A DNA stretch of 64,000 bases from Jiangella aurantiaca (GTDB lineage: Bacteria; Actinomycetota; Actinomycetes; Jiangellales; Jiangellaceae). The first letter of the stretch is position 1. Every line of letters starts with the position of its first letter. The DNA lies in the NCBI RefSeq assembly GCF_004349105.1, contig NZ_SMLB01000003.1, positions 186,001-250,000 on the forward strand, read 5' to 3'. Positions 43,559-51,974 of the stretch are shown one piece after another. A program made the translations under genes and the position numbers. Under the pieces are notes generated by a model. The model searched no databases and had not been told where the DNA came from. It worked only from the letters and a program-made list of their open reading frames with translations.

Positions 43559-44014
43559 CTAGAGGTCGGTCGCCGCGGTCGCTTCTCCGAAACTGCTCGA
43601 TCCCGCAGCCGCACCGGCACGTGCCGAAGGCCGGGTCCAGGCGCGCACGAAGCAGCCGGGCGCCGGCAGCGGCCGGCTTTGTGCGCGGTACGTCGACGGC
43701 GACTCCCCCACCACCGACTTGAAGGTCCTGCTGAAGGTCCCGGTGCTGGCGAACCCGACCGCAAGACCGACCTCGGTGACGCTCACCGCGGAATCGCGCA
43801 GCAAGGCCATCGCCCGCTCGACGCGCCGGCGTTGGAGGTAACGATGCGGCGGCTCGCCGAAGGTGGCCTTGAACTCCCGGATGAAGTGTGCCGGCGACAT
43901 CAGCGCGACTCGCGCCAGCGCGGCAACGTCCAGTGACTCCGCGAAGTGCCGATCGATCGCGTCTCGGGCCCGGAGCAGCCGGCGGTTGGCGTCCTCGGTC
44001 GCGCTCAGCCTCAC
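43559..44014 (-). CDS. AraC family regulator, DNA-binding domain only
   Basis: A 151-residue protein with both AraC HTH motifs: RHFAESLDVAALARVALMSP with AHFIREFKATFGEPPHRYLQ, then SVTEVGLAVGFASTGTFSRT with FKSVVGESPSTYR. No ligand-binding domain is present, like short SoxS-type regulators. The start is GTG 44014 (VRLSATEDANRRLL). It is cotranscribed with the VOC gene; such AraC-VOC pairs are frequent in actinobacteria. Confidence 0.88.
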   Translation of the reverse strand: MRLSATEDANRRLLRARDAIDRHFAESLDVAALARVALMSPAHFIREFKATFGEPPHRYLQRRRVERAMALLRDSAVSVTEVGLAVGFASTGTFSRTFKSVVGESPSTYRAQSRPLPAPGCFVRAWTRPSARAGAAAGSSSFGEATAATDL

Positions 44015-44125
44015 CCGCCAAGAATAAGAACTCGCGCGGAATGGGCGAGGCAGGCGTCGGCCCAAAGGCGTTGCACGGTTGCCTGCTGTGACAAGCGCGC
44101 TGGAGGTCGTGCGGCCCCGCCCTTT

Positions 44126-44199
44126 CGTTGATCTTGGAGTTGTTCGGCCATCTATCGGACATATCGCCCCGCAATGGCCGAACAACTCCAAGATCAACG
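44126..44199. repeat. Palindromic intergenic element, copy 2 (perfect 25-bp arms)
   Basis: The arms CGTTGATCTTGGAGTTGTTC plus GGCCA (44126-44150) and their exact complement (44175-44199) surround 24 bases containing CATATCGCCCCGCAAT. Arm start and centre match the element at 35990-36061. It abuts the truncated pseudogene to its right. Confidence 0.88.
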
Positions 44200-44618
44200 G
44201 GGGAGAGACTGTTTGGTGGTTGGCGCTGGGGGCGATGCGCGCCGGCCTGTCCCGCCGGAGAACGCCGCACTCGGGCTGGCCGCCGCCGACGACCCGGTGG
44301 CCGCCTGGCGGCACATCCGCGACGCCATGCAGGAACTGCTCGACCACCGCGAGCGCGCGAACACCCCGTACGAGGGCGGTCGCCGTGACGGCCGACCAGT
44401 TCCTCGGCTTCGACCTCGTCGTGCACGGCTGGGACATCGCCCGCGGCGCCGGCCTCGACGACACCATCCCTGCCGGGGACGTCGGCGAACTGCTGCCGAT
44501 GGTGCGCCAGCTGGGCGACAACCTGTGCCGGCCCGGCGTCTGCGGCCCGGAGGTGCGCGTTCCCGACGACGCTGACGACCAGACCAAGCTGCTCGGCCTG
44601 CTCGGCCGCCGCCGCTGA
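44200..44618 (+). pseudogene. Truncated and frameshifted TIGR03086-like (maleylpyruvate isomerase family) gene
   Basis: Two adjoining frames encode the last two thirds of a TIGR03086/DinB-type protein. Frame one gives AADDPVAAWRHIRDAMQELL and HRERANTPYEGG; after about 44378 the homology continues in the next frame as TADQFLGFDLVVHGWDIARG, GDNLCRPGVCGPEVRVPDDA and LLGLLGRRR before the stop at 44618. The N-terminal half with the first metal ligands is missing; the remnant begins exactly where the palindromic element ends. Members of this family use mycothiol. It is not expected to be functional. Confidence 0.75.
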
Positions 44619-44667
44619 CCACGCACGGCCAGCGTCTCCTCCGTGGCTGCCGGGGGACAATAGGGAC

Positions 44668-45072
44668 GTGATCTCCGTCGAGCTGGCCCGGAAGCTGCGT
44701 GAGGCGGGGCTGCGCTGGGAACCCCGTCCCGGCGACAGCTTCGTCATCGCCGACCGCGGCATGGACGACGAGATCTTCGTCGTCAGCCACATGGTCGTCG
44801 ACGTGCACGAGTTCCCGTCCGGCGAGCGCGTGATCGGCTTCAACGGCACCGTCGAGTGGGCGCTGGACAGCGTCGAACAGGAGGCCGCGCTCTGGCTGCC
44901 CGCCGAGTCGCGCCTGCGCGAGCTGCTCGGCGGCGCGTTCGTGCGGCTGGAGCGGATCGACGACGGCTACCGTGTGACGCTCGATGTCGCCGGCCGCCCG
45001 GTCGAGGTCGACGACGATCGGGCCGACGAGGCGTACGGCAAGGCGCTGCTGTACCTCGCCACCGGCGACTGA
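44668..45072 (+). CDS. Conserved actinobacterial hypothetical protein
   Basis: A 134-residue soluble protein (GTG 44668), with ELARKLREAGLRWEPRPGDS, FVIADRGMDDEIFVVSHMVV and IGFNGTVEWALDSVEQEAAL. Very similar-looking proteins occur across Streptomyces and relatives, sometimes under unreliable names such as pilus-assembly protein. No catalytic motif is seen. It stands alone before the PTS operon. Confidence 0.8.
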   Translation: MISVELARKLREAGLRWEPRPGDSFVIADRGMDDEIFVVSHMVVDVHEFPSGERVIGFNGTVEWALDSVEQEAALWLPAESRLRELLGGAFVRLERIDDGYRVTLDVAGRPVEVDDDRADEAYGKALLYLATGD

Positions 45073-45096
45073 CCCCGCGTCCGGCGGTTGCCGAGG

Positions 45097-45112
45097 ATTG
45101 GTCTGGACCAGT
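45097..45112. promoter_or_regulatory. DasR-like (dre) operator upstream of the PTS operon
   Basis: ATTGGTCTGGACCAGT matches the known DasR/GntR-HutC site ACTGGTCTAGACCACT at the TGGTCT-x-GACCA core, in near-perfect dyad symmetry. It lies 60 bases before the start of the PTS IIC gene, where repression would be effective. Confidence 0.6.
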
Positions 45113-45171
45113 AGGGTCTCGCGCAACGAAACGGGGGGTCTCGTAGCGCCGACTCCGGGGAGACACGATCC

Positions 45172-46599
45172 GTGGACGTTCTCGAGTTCATCGCCACCAA
45201 CCTGTTCAACGAGGTCTCGATCCTCATCGGCCTCATCACCGCCGTCGGCCTGCTGTTGCAGCGCAAGCCGGTCGAGGACGTCGTCGGCGGCGCGATCCGG
45301 GCGACGATCGGCATCATCATCCTGTTCATCGGCGTCGACGTGTTCGTCGGCGGGCTGGCGTCGTTCCAGGCGATCGTCTCCAGCGCGGTCGGCCTGGACC
45401 CGCCGTCGTCGAGCAACACGCTGGACGAGTTCCTCGGCACCCACGGCAGCGACGTCGCGCTGGTCATCACGCTCGGCTTCGTGGTGCACCTGGTGCTGGT
45501 CCGTGTCCTGAGGACGCGCTACGTCTACCTGACCGGCCACCTGCTGTTCTGGATGGCCGTCGTCATCACCGCGTCGCTGGTGCAGGTCTTCGGCGAGCTG
45601 GACCGCTGGCAGCTGGTGCTGGTCGGGTCGGTCGTGGCCGGCTGCTACTGGACCGTCCAGCCGCTGTTCATCGCGCCGATGATGCGACGGGTCATCTCCT
45701 CCGACGACTGGGGCTACGGGCACACCAGCTCGTCGGTGGCCTGGCTGAGCGGGAAGCTCGCGCCCCTGGTGGGCGACCCGCAGAGACACGACGTCGAGCG
45801 GGTGCGGCTGCCGAAGCGGCTGTCGTTCTTCAAGGACATCACCGTGTCGACGGCGGTCGTCATCGGGCTGATCATGCTGGTCGGGCTGGCGTTCGCCGAC
45901 TCCGGCGTGGTCGACGCCCAGGCCGACGCGTACGACCCCGAGATCAACCCGTGGGTGTGGGGCGTCATCGCGGCGCTGCGGTTCGCCGCCGGCATCGCGA
46001 TCCTGCTCTACGGCGTGCGGATGTTCCTGGCCGAGATCGTGCCGGCGTTCACCGGCATCAGCGAGAAGGCGATCCCGGGCTCGCGGCCGGCGCTGGACGC
46101 GCCGACGATCTTCCCGGTGGCGCCGACCGCGGTCATGGTCGGCTTCGTCTCGACGACGGCGACGTTCCTCGTGCTGATGGGCGTCTTCGCGGCGGCCGGC
46201 TGGTTCGTCCTGGTGCCACCGATGATCATGCTGTTCTTCGTCGGTGCGGGCGCGGCGGTGTTCGGCAACGCGTTCGGCGGCTGGCGCGGCGCCGTGCTGG
46301 CCGGGATCGTCACCGGCGTCTCACTGGCGTTCGGGCAGTGGCTGGGCTGGAACCTGCTGTCCGACACCGCGCCGGAGCTGGCCACCCTGGCCGACCCGGA
46401 CTGGTACCTGATGATTCTGCTGCTGCTCGGCCTGGGCGAGCTGTTCTCCGGGTTCGGCGACAACGGCGTGCTGCTGGCCGGTCTCGTCGTGGTGGCGGTC
46501 TTCGGGGTGTGGACGTGGTTCCTCAAGCGTCTGCAGCGCCGCGAGGACGCTGCCCTGGCAGAGTCGGAGGAGCAGTCCGAAGCGTCGAGAGAACGGTGA
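45172..46599 (+). CDS. ulaA: PTS ascorbate-type transporter subunit IIC
   Basis: A 475-residue UlaA-family permease of the L-ascorbate/galactitol PTS superfamily. About eleven membrane segments are visible, beginning FNEVSILIGLITAVGLLLQR; FFKDITVSTAVVIGL and GENLFSGFGDNG-like LFSGFGDNGVLL are family-typical. It carries sugar in while IIB phosphorylates it. GTG 45172 has GGGGAGAC upstream. The IIB and IIA genes follow in the same run. The true sugar may be ascorbate or another acid sugar; other actinobacterial members are unproven. Confidence 0.9.
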   Translation: MDVLEFIATNLFNEVSILIGLITAVGLLLQRKPVEDVVGGAIRATIGIIILFIGVDVFVGGLASFQAIVSSAVGLDPPSSSNTLDEFLGTHGSDVALVITLGFVVHLVLVRVLRTRYVYLTGHLLFWMAVVITASLVQVFGELDRWQLVLVGSVVAGCYWTVQPLFIAPMMRRVISSDDWGYGHTSSSVAWLSGKLAPLVGDPQRHDVERVRLPKRLSFFKDITVSTAVVIGLIMLVGLAFADSGVVDAQADAYDPEINPWVWGVIAALRFAAGIAILLYGVRMFLAEIVPAFTGISEKAIPGSRPALDAPTIFPVAPTAVMVGFVSTTATFLVLMGVFAAAGWFVLVPPMIMLFFVGAGAAVFGNAFGGWRGAVLAGIVTGVSLAFGQWLGWNLLSDTAPELATLADPDWYLMILLLLGLGELFSGFGDNGVLLAGLVVVAVFGVWTWFLKRLQRREDAALAESEEQSEASRER

Positions 46600-46606
46600 G
46601 TCACCG

Positions 46607-46915
46607 ATGTCGCCAGCACCGAGCCGCCCGCTGACCGTCCTGACCGTCTGCGGCGTCGGCATGGGCAGCAGCCTGATCCTCAAGATGAACGCCGAGAAGG
46701 CGCTGAAGTCGCTCGGGGTCGAGGCGAAGGTCGAGCACACCGACGTGTCGTCGGCGCGCGGCATGAAGGCCGACGTCGCGATCGCGCAGGGCCTGCACGC
46801 CGACGACCTCGCCTCGGTCGCCCCGGTGGTGCTCGCCATCAGCAACTTCATGGACGTCGACGGCCTGCGCCGGCAGCTGGACGAGGCGCTGCGGGCGCAG
46901 GGCTGGCTGTCGTGA
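46607..46915 (+). CDS. ulaB: PTS ascorbate-type subunit IIB
   Basis: A 102-residue IIB protein. The phosphorylated cysteine is C15 in LTVCGVGMGSSLIL, the loop that defines lactose/ascorbate-type IIB domains. It receives phosphate from IIA and passes it to the sugar. The start is seven bases after the IIC stop, and the IIA gene overlaps its stop (GTGA). Confidence 0.93.
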   Translation: MSPAPSRPLTVLTVCGVGMGSSLILKMNAEKALKSLGVEAKVEHTDVSSARGMKADVAIAQGLHADDLASVAPVVLAISNFMDVDGLRRQLDEALRAQGWLS

Positions 46916-47358
46916 CGGAGTCCGCCGCGGGCCCGGTGGTCGACGCCGTCGTCGGCGTGCGGGCCGCCGACTGGCGCGGCGCGGTGCACGCGGCGTGCGC
47001 GCCGCTGGTGAGCGCCGGCGCACTCGAGCCGCGCTATCCGGAGCGCTGCATCGCGATCGCGGAGGAGCACGGACCGTACATGGTGCTGGCGCCCGGCATC
47101 GCGCTGGCGCACGCCCGCCCGGACGACGGCGTGCTTCGGCTGTGCCTGTCGGCGGCCGTGCTGGCGACGCCGGTCGAGTTCGGCCATGACCAGAACGACC
47201 CCGTCGACGTCGTGCTGGCCTTCGGCTCTCCGGACGACGGCGCGCACCTGGCGCTGCTGCAGAACCTGGCCGAGCACCTGCTCACCGGCCTCGCCGACCA
47301 GCTCCGGCTGGCGCCGGACCGCGGCACCGCGGTGCGCGCGCTGTCCGCCGTCGGGTAG
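46912..47358 (+). CDS. ulaC: PTS subunit IIA (fructose/mannitol/ascorbate type)
   Basis: A 148-residue IIA protein of the Fru/Mtl/Asc fold. The phosphorylated histidine is H67 in GIALAHARPDDG. QNLAEHLL near residue 120 is also common in the family. The start is GTG 46912, inside the IIB stop. It takes phosphate from HPr; the general PTS genes are elsewhere. The operon ends in a hairpin. Confidence 0.93.
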   Translation: MTESAAGPVVDAVVGVRAADWRGAVHAACAPLVSAGALEPRYPERCIAIAEEHGPYMVLAPGIALAHARPDDGVLRLCLSAAVLATPVEFGHDQNDPVDVVLAFGSPDDGAHLALLQNLAEHLLTGLADQLRLAPDRGTAVRALSAVG

Positions 47359-47400
47359 CCGCCGGCCCAGTGATGTCACTCATTTCCGGGCCAGCGGCGG
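47359..47400. terminator. Hairpin between PTS IIA and the convergent rraA-like gene
   Basis: CCGCCGGCCC (47359-47368) pairs with GGGCC-A-GCGGCGG (47388-47400), with one bulge. It fills the 48-base gap between convergent stops and can terminate both. Confidence 0.6.
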
Positions 47401-47406
47401 CGGGGC

Positions 47407-48087
47407 TCACTCTTCGATGGCACCGCCGATGGCCCGGAGGTGGGCGCGGAACGTGAGGTCAGGCTCCGTGCGGCGTCGGGCGAGGTAGTCGGCGAACCGC
47501 AGCTGGTCGCGCAGCGTCGTGCCGCCGCGGACGAGTTCGGCCTGCTGCCGCTCGGCGTCGCGGATCGCCGCCGCCAGCGCCGTCAGCTCCTCGGCACGGT
47601 CGAACGGCACCACGACCACGCCGTCGTCATCGGCGAGGACGGCGTCGTCGAGGCTGACCTCGAAGCCGGCCACCGCGGCCCGCGTCAGCCCGCCGTCGGC
47701 CGGACGCGGGTCCAGCCGCTGCGGCCCGGTGGGCAGCGCGCCCAGGCTGAACACCGGTAACCCGATCGCCCGGACGTCCGCGGTGTCGCGGTGCAGTCCC
47801 CAGACGACGACGCCGGACAGCCCGGCGGCGCGGGCCTCGAGCACCGCGAGGTCGCCGACGCACGCCTCGTCGCGCCGGCCGCCGTTGTCGATCACCAGCA
47901 CGTCGCCCGGGCCGGCCGACTCGTATGCCTCGAGGAACACGTCGACGCTGCCGACGTGCACGCATGGCAGCGCCCGGCCGGCGGCCCGCCAGCCGGGCAT
48001 GACGGGAGGCAGCGGCGCGCACCGCACCGGCACCCCGGCCCGCAGGCAGGCGTCGGCGAGGTGGGCGGTCGTCAGGTTCTCGAACAT
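47407..48087 (-). CDS. RraA family protein (HMG/oxaloacetate aldolase-like)
   Basis: A 226-residue RraA-superfamily protein, of the group including 4-hydroxy-4-methyl-2-oxoglutarate aldolase. The start TTAHLADACLRAGV, the DVLVIDNGGRRDEACVGDL segment with active-site Arg/Asp, and GVVVWGLHRDTADVRAIGLP with VFSLG are typical. DDDGVVVVP follows near residue 160. It may cleave or decarboxylate keto acids. It shares a strand with the GH127 gene upstream, 23 bases away, so it could be the last gene of the sugar operon. ATG 48087. Confidence 0.88.
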   Translation of the reverse strand: MFENLTTAHLADACLRAGVPVRCAPLPPVMPGWRAAGRALPCVHVGSVDVFLEAYESAGPGDVLVIDNGGRRDEACVGDLAVLEARAAGLSGVVVWGLHRDTADVRAIGLPVFSLGALPTGPQRLDPRPADGGLTRAAVAGFEVSLDDAVLADDDGVVVVPFDRAEELTALAAAIRDAERQQAELVRGGTTLRDQLRFADYLARRRTEPDLTFRAHLRAIGGAIEE

Positions 48088-48110
48088 CCTCGGACTCTAG
48101 TCAGAGGCGC

Positions 48111-50051
48111 TCACTCCTGAACAGGCAGCCAGACCCGCATCGTCGACGGCCCGCGCGCGGCCCACGAGTGGTAGGGCACCAGCCGGATCCGGGCCGGCGT
48201 CGTGGCAGCGTCGGTGCCGGCATCCGCGGCGTACGGCCAGCTGCCGTCGTCGACAGAGGCCAGCGCCCCGACGGCGAGGACCGAGCCGTCGCCGTCGGGG
48301 GAGAGTGGGGCCGCCGGGTCCACCCGGACGGCATCGACGTCGCGGCCGGCGGGCAAGTCGGCCGACTCCGCGCACAGCACCAGCGGGCCGCGCTCGGCGG
48401 CGACGGTGCCGCGAAGCGCGTCGATGCGGGGGTCGGGGCGTACCCAGTGCGGCTCCAGGGGTAGCTCCAGCCGCACCTCGTCGCCGATCGCGAATGCGGC
48501 GGTCACGGACGCGACGCCCGGGCCGACCGGACGGCGGGTGCCGTCCGGCTCGATCAGCGCCGCGCCGTCGGCGGCCCACGCGGGCACCCGCACGGACAGC
48601 GTCCACGGTGCCGGCGACGTCTCGGTGACCCGCAGGACGACGGCGCCGTCGTCGGGGTAGCCGGTGCGCATCTCGAACCCCACCCGCCGGCCTTCTCCGA
48701 GCCGCGTCGACACCTCGGCGTCGGCGTACTGGTGCACCTGCAGGCCGTCGTCGTCGGCCGTGACGAGGTAGGTGGACAGGCTGGCGAACGTGCGGGCCAG
48801 GTTGTTCGGGCAGCAGGACACGTCGAACCACGGCGCCCGGACGCTCGACTCCGCCCGCGGGTGGTGCCGGTCGGTCGCCGGCAGCGGGCCGACGTGGCGG
48901 CGGTGCAGTGTGTTGACGTAGAAGAACGAGCGGCCGTCGTCGGCGGGCGAGGTCGCGACCACGTTGTAGAGCGTCCGCTCGGTCAGGTCCGCGTACCGCA
49001 CGTCGCCGGTCGCCAGCAGCAGCCGCCAGCTCAGCTGCACCGACGCCACCGCGGCGCAGGTCTCGGAGTACGCGCGGTCCGGCGGCAGGAAGAAGTCCTC
49101 GCCGAACGCCTCGTCCATGTGCCGCGAGCCCATGCCGCCGGTGACGTACGTGCGCCGGGCGACGGTCGCCTCCCACTGCCGCTCGATCGCCGCCAGCAAC
49201 TCGTCGTCGCCGGTCTCGACCGCGACGTCGACGGCTCCCGAGGCGAGGTAGAGCGCGCGGACGGCGTGCCCGTGGAACGCGTCGGCGTCGCGGATCGGGA
49301 CGTCGTCCTGGAAGTACGCCCGGCCGAACTCGATGTCGGCGAGCGTGCCGTGGCCGCGGCGGTCGACGAACAGCTTGGCCTGGTGGAGGTAGCGCCGTTC
49401 GCCGGTGGCCCGGTACAGCTCGACCAGCGCCATCTCGATGACGGGGTGCCCGCAGAAACCCTGATTGCCGTCCGGCCCGAAGGTGTCGCAGACGTGGTCG
49501 GCCGCCCGGACCGCGACCTCGACCAGCGGGCTGTCGAAGCCGGTGCGCAGCAGCGCGACGCCGGCCTGGATGAGGTGGCCGTAGCAGTACAGCTCGTGGC
49601 CCCACTCGAGGTCGGAGTAGCGATCGCCCTGACCGGGGTGGCCGAACGCGGTGTTGAGGTAGCCGTCGGGCTCCTGCGCCCGCTCGATCACCTTGGACAG
49701 CTCGGCGATCGACGCCGCGGCGAACGTGTCGCCGGTGCGGGCGACCTCCCAGGCCATCCCTTCGATGAGCTTGTAGACGTCGGAGTCGGAGAACTCGCGG
49801 CCGCGGCGGTCCCGGCCCACCCGGCCCTCCACGACGGCGGCGAAGTTGTCGATCCAGCCGACCCGGCGCTCCCAGCTCAGGTTGTGCTCCAGCGTGGCCG
49901 CAGCATTGACGGACTGCCGGTGGCCCCAGAAGCCCCCGGTGATCCGCACCTCGCGCAGTCCGAGCGGGCGCAGCCGGCCGGTGCTCGGCGCCACGGGCCG
50001 GCCGCCGGTGTCGTCGCGGGCTCCGGCATCGGCGGTCAGGTCGGCGGGCAC
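48111..50051 (-). CDS. GH127 beta-L-arabinofuranosidase
   Basis: A 646-residue family GH127 (formerly DUF1680) enzyme, releasing L-arabinose from short beta-L-arabinofuranosides. The nucleophile cysteine is in SCCPNNLAR (C413/C414), where the family uses a zinc-bound cysteine; acidic ligands are in AFGEDFFLPPDRAYSETCAA near residue 330. EVRITGGFWGHRQ and GHELYCYGHLIQAGVA near 155 are also typical. No signal peptide is seen, so it is cytoplasmic and acts on imported sugar. The start is GTG 50051 with GGAGG ten bases upstream. It follows the sugar ABC genes in one transcription unit. Confidence 0.93.
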   Translation of the reverse strand: MPADLTADAGARDDTGGRPVAPSTGRLRPLGLREVRITGGFWGHRQSVNAAATLEHNLSWERRVGWIDNFAAVVEGRVGRDRRGREFSDSDVYKLIEGMAWEVARTGDTFAAASIAELSKVIERAQEPDGYLNTAFGHPGQGDRYSDLEWGHELYCYGHLIQAGVALLRTGFDSPLVEVAVRAADHVCDTFGPDGNQGFCGHPVIEMALVELYRATGERRYLHQAKLFVDRRGHGTLADIEFGRAYFQDDVPIRDADAFHGHAVRALYLASGAVDVAVETGDDELLAAIERQWEATVARRTYVTGGMGSRHMDEAFGEDFFLPPDRAYSETCAAVASVQLSWRLLLATGDVRYADLTERTLYNVVATSPADDGRSFFYVNTLHRRHVGPLPATDRHHPRAESSVRAPWFDVSCCPNNLARTFASLSTYLVTADDDGLQVHQYADAEVSTRLGEGRRVGFEMRTGYPDDGAVVLRVTETSPAPWTLSVRVPAWAADGAALIEPDGTRRPVGPGVASVTAAFAIGDEVRLELPLEPHWVRPDPRIDALRGTVAAERGPLVLCAESADLPAGRDVDAVRVDPAAPLSPDGDGSVLAVGALASVDDGSWPYAADAGTDAATTPARIRLVPYHSWAARGPSTMRVWLPVQE

Positions 50052-50117
50052 GATGCATTCACCTCCAGGAGGGGTCGATGGGACGGCAGGACGGTGAGAG
50101 TGGCCGCGTCGCGACTC

Positions 50118-50942
50118 TCATCCCTTCAGTGCTCCGGACATGAAGCCGCGCACGTAGTGCCGTTGCAGGAGGACGAAGAGGAGCAGGCAGGGCAGCGCCA
50201 TGATCACGACGCCAGCCTGGGTGGCGCCGAAGTCGACGGCGCCCATGGTCTGCTGCCGCAGCGTGGCGATGGCCAGTGACAGCGGGTACCGCGAGCTGTC
50301 GTTGATCATGAACAGCGGCGCGATGAAGTCGTTCCACGCGTGCAGGAACGCGAACAGCCCGACGGTGATCATGCCCGGCCACACCGCGAACACCAGCACC
50401 CGGCGCAGCACTCCGAACGTGCCGCAGCCGTCCACCAGCGCGGACTCCTCGATCTCGCGCGGGACCGCCTCGAACGAGATGCGCATCATGAACATCGAGA
50501 ACGGCAGCTGGTACAGCGTCAGCACCAGCGCCAGGCCGAACAGCGAGTTGCGCATCCCCAGCTCACCCAGCAGCACCCACAGCGGCACCAGCAGGGTCGC
50601 GTACGGGACCATGAGGATCGCGATGATCAGCAGGAACAGCGCGTCGCGGCCGGGGAACCGGAACCGGGCGAACGCGTAACCGCCCAGCAGCGACAGCCCC
50701 AGGGTGAACACCACGGTGAGGATCGAGACGTACGCGCTGTTCCACAGGTAGGTGGGCAGCCCCGCGTCGTACTCCGTGAGTGTGCGGTAGTTGTTGAAGC
50801 CGTAGCCCTCCTGCTGGGCGGTGGCGCCGTGCGGCGACACCGAGGCGACGGCGGTCCAGATCAGCGGAACCAGGAACATGATCGCCAGCCCGCCGCCGAA
50901 CACCCAGAACGAGGTGCGGCCGATGACCTGCTGCAGTCTCAT
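50118..50942 (-). CDS. Carbohydrate ABC transporter permease (MalG-like)
   Basis: A 274-residue CUT1 permease with six membrane segments, starting SFWVFGGGLAIMFLVPLIWT. The EAA loop is EESALVDGCGTFGVLRRVLV near residue 165. It pairs with the upstream permease, ten bases away. As in the first importer, no ATPase is encoded nearby. ATG 50942. Confidence 0.93.
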   Translation of the reverse strand: MRLQQVIGRTSFWVFGGGLAIMFLVPLIWTAVASVSPHGATAQQEGYGFNNYRTLTEYDAGLPTYLWNSAYVSILTVVFTLGLSLLGGYAFARFRFPGRDALFLLIIAILMVPYATLLVPLWVLLGELGMRNSLFGLALVLTLYQLPFSMFMMRISFEAVPREIEESALVDGCGTFGVLRRVLVFAVWPGMITVGLFAFLHAWNDFIAPLFMINDSSRYPLSLAIATLRQQTMGAVDFGATQAGVVIMALPCLLLFVLLQRHYVRGFMSGALKG

Positions 50943-50952
50943 CCGTCGCCCC

Positions 50953-51894
50953 TCACTCGTCCGCGCCGCGGCGCAGGTAGCGGAACTGGGCGATGTTGAT
51001 GATCAGGAGGACGAGCAGCACGACCACGGACAGCGCGGCTGCCGAGCCGAGGTCGAACCGGCGGAACGCCTCCCGGTAGATCATCATCACCACGGTGGTG
51101 GTGGAGTTGTCCGGACCGCCGTTGGTCAGGATGAAGAACTGGTCGAACGCCAGCAGCGACCCGGTGATCGAGATGATCAGGCACAGGGCGATCGACGGGC
51201 GCAGCAGCGGCAGCGTGATGCGGAAGAACGACTGAACCTTGCTGGCGCCGTCGACCCGGGCGGCCTCGTAGACCTCGTTCGGGATCGACTGCAGCCCGAC
51301 CATGAGGATCAGCATGAAGAACCCGGCGAACTTCCAGACCACCAGCACGATCGACGAGAACAGCGCCATGTTCGGCGTTCCGATCCAGCGGATCGGCTCG
51401 TCGGTGATGCCCAGCCACTCCAGCAGCGGGTCGATCGGGCCGATCTGCGGGCTGTAGAACCCCCAGAACAGCAGCGACGCCGACGCCAGGCCGAGCGAGA
51501 CCGGCAGGAAGTACGCGGTGCGCAGGAACCCGACGCCGCGGCGGCGCTCCTGCACCAGCAGTGCCATCCCCATCGCGAGGACCAGCAGCACCACCACGAC
51601 GATGAGGGTGTACTTCAGCGTGAACCCCACCGCGGGCCAGAACAGCCGGTCGTCGGCGATGCCGGCGTAGTTGTCCGGCAGGTTGATGCCCCGGCTCCCC
51701 TGGAGCAGCGGCCACTCGCTGGCCGACATCTGGCCCACCAGCAGCAGTGGGACCACGAACAGCAGCAGCACGAAGACAGCGGCGGGCGCGGCGTACATCG
51801 CTCCCTTGAACGTCCTGGTGCGCCACCACGCCCGGGAGCTCGGGGTCGGGTGCGCCGGCGGGGCTGCGGACTCCCGCAGGACTGGGCTGGCCAA
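50953..51894 (-). CDS. Sugar ABC transporter permease (MalF-like)
   Basis: A 313-residue CUT1 permease. The EAA loop is YEAARVDGASKVQSFFRITL near residue 215. The start is uncertain: I prefer a TTG at 51894 because AAGAGGAAGG lies eight bases upstream, giving an N-terminal tail (LASPVLRESAAPPAHP) before the first membrane segment (GAMYAAPAAVFVLLLF). There is no in-frame ATG until inside that segment. Confidence 0.88.
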   Translation of the reverse strand: MASPVLRESAAPPAHPTPSSRAWWRTRTFKGAMYAAPAAVFVLLLFVVPLLLVGQMSASEWPLLQGSRGINLPDNYAGIADDRLFWPAVGFTLKYTLIVVVVLLVLAMGMALLVQERRRGVGFLRTAYFLPVSLGLASASLLFWGFYSPQIGPIDPLLEWLGITDEPIRWIGTPNMALFSSIVLVVWKFAGFFMLILMVGLQSIPNEVYEAARVDGASKVQSFFRITLPLLRPSIALCLIISITGSLLAFDQFFILTNGGPDNSTTTVVMMIYREAFRRFDLGSAAALSVVVLLVLLIINIAQFRYLRRGADE

Positions 51895-51974
51895 GCGATG
51901 GGTCCTTCCTCTTGCTGGGGCGGCGGGACGGGGACCGGTGGGGCCGCGGAGGGAGCGGCCCCACCGGGAGCCGG

